Shown here one piece after another: positions 51,884 through 54,973 of a stretch of 54,973 bases of DNA (the first letter of the stretch is position 1; each line of letters begins with the position of its first letter). The stretch lies in assembly GCA_037444075.1 (NCBI GenBank), contig JBBIND010000018.1, positions 1 to 54,973 of the forward strand. Reading direction: 5' to 3'. Made by a program: the position numbers and the translations under genes. The stretch comes from JBBIND01 sp037444075 (lineage in GTDB: Bacteria; Acidobacteriota; Terriglobia; Bryobacterales; Bryobacteraceae). Below the pieces are notes generated by a model. It was not told the origin of the DNA. It saw only the letters and a program-made list of their open reading frames with translations, and did not search any database.

Positions 51884-52606
51884 TCACGGCAGGCGGTCCA
51901 GCCGGACCAGCGACTGTGGCAGGTCGGGGGGAGGGAAGCGCTTCTTGGGCGCGGACTGCGCCATGCGCTGAGCCAACTCCTCCAGCAGTTGGTCGTAGAC
52001 GCGGACGAATTCGCTGGCGTCTTCCTGCAAGCGCAGCATCCACACGGCGGCCAGCCGCGCCTTCTCGCGAGCATAGGGCCTGGCCACTTGCAGGAAGTGA
52101 TGGAACCAGTCCTCCGGCACGGCATCGTCGAACCGCAGGCGCGCGTAGAGGCGGAGGACAAGCCACTCCAGCGTGGCGCATCGCAAGGCATCAATGAGCA
52201 GAGGCTCCATCCCCGCCTGGTAGCCCTGCAAGACGGCCGGCCTGTCCGATTCCTCCATTGCGAGGGCGGCCTCGAGGTACACGGCTGACGAGGCTGCCTG
52301 CAATACTGCCGTGCGGGTCTCCGAGCGGAACGTGGATGCATCCAGCCGCTCAGAAATGGACGCCAGCCGGCCTTGCATGATTTCCGCGGCCCGCTCGTTC
52401 GGCTGCCGCCAGTTGGTTCCGGATGGCGCGAGGCTCAGGTCAGGATGCGTTTCCTCGCCCTCCAGCCAGAGGGTCCACGCCTGCTCCAGCGAGAGGTTCG
52501 GATAGCGCGGCCTCGGCTGAAGGCGCCATTGGTGAATGCGCCAGCCTACCGCCACTGCGAAGGCGGCGGCCAGAGCCAATGCTGCGGTGGATGCGTCGCT
52601 AAGCAA
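51884..52606 (-). CDS. Membrane-anchored protein of unknown function
   Basis: About 240 residues if a TTG at 52606 is used; the open frame extends to 52747 but overlaps the divergent oxidoreductase promoter. The first 25 residues include a membrane helix (STAALALAAAFAVAVGW). The rest is a helical domain (ASERLDAS-type pattern, LEEAR-like Arg/Leu helices, VLRLYARLRFDD, WMLRLQEDASEFVRVYDQLLEEL) without known motifs. The tail ends with PPPDLPQSLVRLDRLP. The start codon is uncertain. Confidence 0.6.
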   Translation of the reverse strand: MLSDASTAALALAAAFAVAVGWRIHQWRLQPRPRYPNLSLEQAWTLWLEGEETHPDLSLAPSGTNWRQPNERAAEIMQGRLASISERLDASTFRSETRTAVLQAASSAVYLEAALAMEESDRPAVLQGYQAGMEPLLIDALRCATLEWLVLRLYARLRFDDAVPEDWFHHFLQVARPYAREKARLAAVWMLRLQEDASEFVRVYDQLLEELAQRMAQSAPKKRFPPPDLPQSLVRLDRLP

Positions 52607-52694
52607 AGCAGAATAGAATAGCTTACCGAGTCGCTGCCAGGTGTGTGGGAACCGCCCTGGAGCGAACCACGGCAACCCCGAGGGAGGTGGACCC

Positions 52695-54029
52695 ATGGAC
52701 GCAGACCAGACTTGGCCTCGAAGAGACTTCATCCGAGGCGCGGCCACGGCGGGAGCGGGCCTCAGCGCTTTTCTCGGCGGCGCGCCGGCTCTTCTCAGTC
52801 AGCGCAATCCCAACGGCCGTCTTGGCGTCGCCTGCATCGGCGTCGGCACGCGGGGTCATACTCTGCTGCGGCAGGCTCAAGCGGCGCCCAACGTCGAAAT
52901 CCGTGTCATCTGCGACCTTTACAAGGGCAATATCGAACGCGCCCGGAAGCTGTGCGCCAATCCGGATGTGCGCATCGAGCCCGATTGGCAGAAGGCCACC
53001 GCCGCCCGGGACGTGGATGCAGTGATTATCGGTACGCCCGATTTCTGGCACGAACCCATGACGGTGCTGGCTGCCAAAGAGAAGAAGGACATCTACGTCG
53101 AAAAGGGCTTGTGCCTGACGCTCGAGGAAGCCAAGCGCATGCGGCAGGCGGTGAAAGAAAACAAGGTGGTCCTTCAATTGGGACACCACTATCGCGGCTT
53201 GCCGAGCTATCACAAGGCGCGCGAAATCTACCGCTCAGGACAATTGGGCAAGGTTAGCCTGGTCCGTACCTTCATGGACCGCACCACGGATTTCCGCTTC
53301 TGGAAGTTCTACACCAACTACAACGTCTCCGTGATGCCGCCGGACGCCGGTCCGGACACCATTGATTGGGAGCGCTTCATCGCGCATGCCCCCCGCAGAC
53401 CCTTTGATGCGGAACGCTTCTTCACCTGGCGCTGCTGGTGGGATTACGGCACCGGCATCGCCGGCGACCTGATGAGCCACCTCTGGGATGGCGTCAACAT
53501 GATCATGGACATGGGCATCCCCGAAGCCGCCATGGTTCAGGGGGGCATCTACTTCTGGAAGGGTGATCGCGATGTTCCCGACACCTGGAACGCGGTCTTC
53601 GAATATCCCCGGCAGGACCTGGTTGTTACGTACAGTTGCACTCAAAGCAGCAATCACACCGGTGAGATCACGCAGATCCTGGGCCGTGATCAGACCATGG
53701 AAGTGGCTGCGAGCGACATCTGCCGCACGTACACATCCGAGTGGAAACCGGAACTCCGCGAGAAGCTCGCGGCGGCTCGCAAGGCTGGATACCCCGTGGG
53801 GCGCGAGCCCGCCGGGGCGCTCCTGCCGCCGGACTATGTTTTCCGCCGCGGCGATCTTCAGGTAACCTCAATCATGGAAGACTTCTTAGATTGCGTCCGC
53901 CGGCGCGCCCTGCCGCGCTGCGATATCGACAAGGCTTTCGAGGAGGCCGTGGCCATCGTCATGTCGGTGGAGTCGTTCCGGCGTGAGCGCAAAGTCCGTT
54001 GGGACCCGATGAAGGAAGAGATCGTTTGA
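52695..54029 (+). CDS. Tat-exported Gfo/Idh/MocA-family oxidoreductase
   Basis: A 444-residue protein with GGGAGG eight bases before the ATG. An RR signal (PRRDFIRGAATAGAG) precedes a Rossmann domain starting RLGVACIGVGTRGHTLL. VIIGTPDFWHEP and YVEKGLCLTLEEAKRM (the EKP-like motif, with EKG here) bind the cofactor; YRGLPSYHKA, GDLMSHLWDGVNM and later DFLDCVRRRALPRCD mark the substrate domain. It would oxidise or reduce a sugar in the periplasm with a tightly bound nicotinamide cofactor, as in glucose-fructose oxidoreductase; substrate unknown. A TAGAAT at 52615-52620 could be its -10 box. Confidence 0.92.
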   Translation: MDADQTWPRRDFIRGAATAGAGLSAFLGGAPALLSQRNPNGRLGVACIGVGTRGHTLLRQAQAAPNVEIRVICDLYKGNIERARKLCANPDVRIEPDWQKATAARDVDAVIIGTPDFWHEPMTVLAAKEKKDIYVEKGLCLTLEEAKRMRQAVKENKVVLQLGHHYRGLPSYHKAREIYRSGQLGKVSLVRTFMDRTTDFRFWKFYTNYNVSVMPPDAGPDTIDWERFIAHAPRRPFDAERFFTWRCWWDYGTGIAGDLMSHLWDGVNMIMDMGIPEAAMVQGGIYFWKGDRDVPDTWNAVFEYPRQDLVVTYSCTQSSNHTGEITQILGRDQTMEVAASDICRTYTSEWKPELREKLAAARKAGYPVGREPAGALLPPDYVFRRGDLQVTSIMEDFLDCVRRRALPRCDIDKAFEEAVAIVMSVESFRRERKVRWDPMKEEIV

Positions 54030-54113
54030 TCAGGATTGCAGCTCCCGGCGTCTGCCCGTTGTTTTCGGCGCGTCTAAGCGCCATACTTTCCGGCCCCCGC
54101 CAGCCAGGATCTC

Positions 54114-54893
54114 ATGGGCCGCTCTGAAACAGACAGCCGGGATCTGCATCACCACGAGGAGCTCTACGCCGGCTTCGCGCAGTCCCACTTCGCGCGTCCC
54201 GCCGTGCGCGCGTTTCGGTATCATCTGGCGGACCGGATTCTCACCTCGTGGGGCATCGCCCGCCCGGGACGCGTTCTCAGCCTGGGCTGCGGAATCGGCG
54301 ATACGGAACTCCTGCTGGCCCCTTCAGTCGGCCACATCCTGGGCATCGATCTGAGCGCCGCGGCAGTGCGTCAGGCGAACGAAGACGCGGCCCGGCTCGG
54401 CATCCACAACGCCGAATTCGAGCAGAGCGAGCTCACGCCGGATGCGTTTCCGCCGGACACCTTTGATGCCGTAGCGGTGGTGTTCTTCCTCCACCACCTG
54501 ACGGACAGCGAAATCGAGAGCCTCGCGGCGGAGCTGTTCAGAATCATGAAACCCGGCGGCGCCCTGTATGCGCTGGATCCGAATCGCTACCGGCTCTCCG
54601 GCGCGGTAGGCAGGATCCTCGTGCCGAACCTCATGCGCCGCTACCAAAGCCCCGACGAACGCCAGTTGGTTCCGCGGGCTGTGCGGAGACAGTTTGCGGC
54701 AGTCGGATTTGAGGCGCGCACCCGCATGTACGATTACTTGTCCACGCCGCTCGCCGGGCTTTTGCCCGGGGCACGCCGCGCCTACCGGCTGGCACGTTGG
54801 GCGGACGAAGTCCTGGTCCGGGCGCCGGGCGTCAACTTCTTTGCGAGCAACTTCGAGCTGCTCGCCCGCAAGCTTGCGCCAGGGCTGCGTTAA
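54114..54893 (+). CDS. Class I SAM-dependent methyltransferase
   Basis: A 259-residue methyltransferase. The SAM loop is VLSLGCGIGDTELLLA (GxGxG-like), then GIDLSAAAVRQAN, the acidic strand end, AVAVVFFLHHLTD and IMKPGGALYALDPNRYR (post-motif). The C-terminal part (about 165-255) is helical and probably binds the acceptor, perhaps a lipid or polyprenyl compound. No neighbour reveals the substrate. It begins 84 bases after the oxidoreductase on the same strand. Confidence 0.9.
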   Translation: MGRSETDSRDLHHHEELYAGFAQSHFARPAVRAFRYHLADRILTSWGIARPGRVLSLGCGIGDTELLLAPSVGHILGIDLSAAAVRQANEDAARLGIHNAEFEQSELTPDAFPPDTFDAVAVVFFLHHLTDSEIESLAAELFRIMKPGGALYALDPNRYRLSGAVGRILVPNLMRRYQSPDERQLVPRAVRRQFAAVGFEARTRMYDYLSTPLAGLLPGARRAYRLARWADEVLVRAPGVNFFASNFELLARKLAPGLR

Positions 54894-54943
54894 ATTGAAG
54901 GAACATAGCGCCTGGCGGGCGCGTACCTCGATGCTAAGAACCC

Positions 54944-54973
54944 ATGAGTTCTGATTACGCCATAGAAACCAGC
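54944..54973 (+). CDS. Start of a further gene, cut by the window end
   Basis: An ATG at 54944 opens a frame (MSSDYAIETS) that runs off the window. It lies 50 bases after the methyltransferase in the same direction. Too short to identify. Confidence 0.4.
   Translation, partial: MSSDYAIETS

Overview
The window is a GC-rich, gene-dense bacterial chromosome segment that best fits an Acidobacteriota genome of the Solibacter/Bryobacter type. This is inferred from gene content, not from a marker phylogeny. The evidence is a large secreted NHL-repeat protein with the Solibacter-type C-terminal domain (TIGR03437 type), three Tat-type sulfatases, many exported sugar-active proteins with RR signal sequences, and a short MITE-like repeat. 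Both window ends cut through genes.

Layout. 1-1101: an in-frame threonine-aldolase/aldo-keto-reductase chimera. 1204-4772 (minus): a MocR/PdxR-type regulator, pdxS, pdxT, a low-molecular-weight phosphatase and tRNA-Leu(CAG). 4951-12523: an exported three-domain RidA-like protein, two sulfatases (one with HEAT repeats), an HDOD protein, KDG kinase and an exported TIM-barrel isomerase. 12684-15350: acnA. 15387-20653 (minus): a tightly overlapping acyl-CoA operon resembling the acyclic-terpene (Atu) or leucine (Liu) pathway, with AtuA split into two genes. 20945-21523: secG, tRNA-Leu(GAG) and a terminator. 21658-30658: secreted polysaccharide-lyase-like, beta-helix, NHL/TIGR03437, DUF1593 and sulfatase proteins. 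30625-35402 (minus): the conserved rpmH-rnpA-yidD-yidC-khpB-mnmE cluster, but without dnaA beside it. 35723-36268: a toxin-antitoxin pair whose toxin lacks a normal start codon. 37568-42525 (minus): a five-gene ABC-2/HlyD exporter. 42565-42703: a MITE-like element. 42740-48533: an SMP-30 lactonase, a second exported three-domain RidA protein, a D-aminoacylase-like amidohydrolase, and a LarA-family racemase coupled to a small unknown. 48592-54973: a membrane protein, a ThuA-like protein, a GH29 fucosidase remnant, efp, a membrane-anchored unknown, a Gfo/Idh/MocA oxidoreductase, a methyltransferase and the first codons of another gene.

How the parts fit. Many genes serve uptake or turnover of sulfated and other plant or microbial polysaccharides (sulfatases, lyase-like, beta-helix, KDG kinase, isomerase, lactonase, Gfo/Idh, ThuA). 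The acyl-CoA operon degrades a branched or isoprenoid acid; its biotin-carrying subunit is not in the window. The most unusual items are two exported proteins that each carry three RidA-like domains in one chain, one beside the PLP-synthesis operon and one beside a D-amino-acid deacylase; the CTG-start toxin; the duplicated domain inserted in the TIGR03437 region; and a recurring TANAAT box 7-10 bases before ATG codons that lack a Shine-Dalgarno sequence, which suggests leaderless transcripts.
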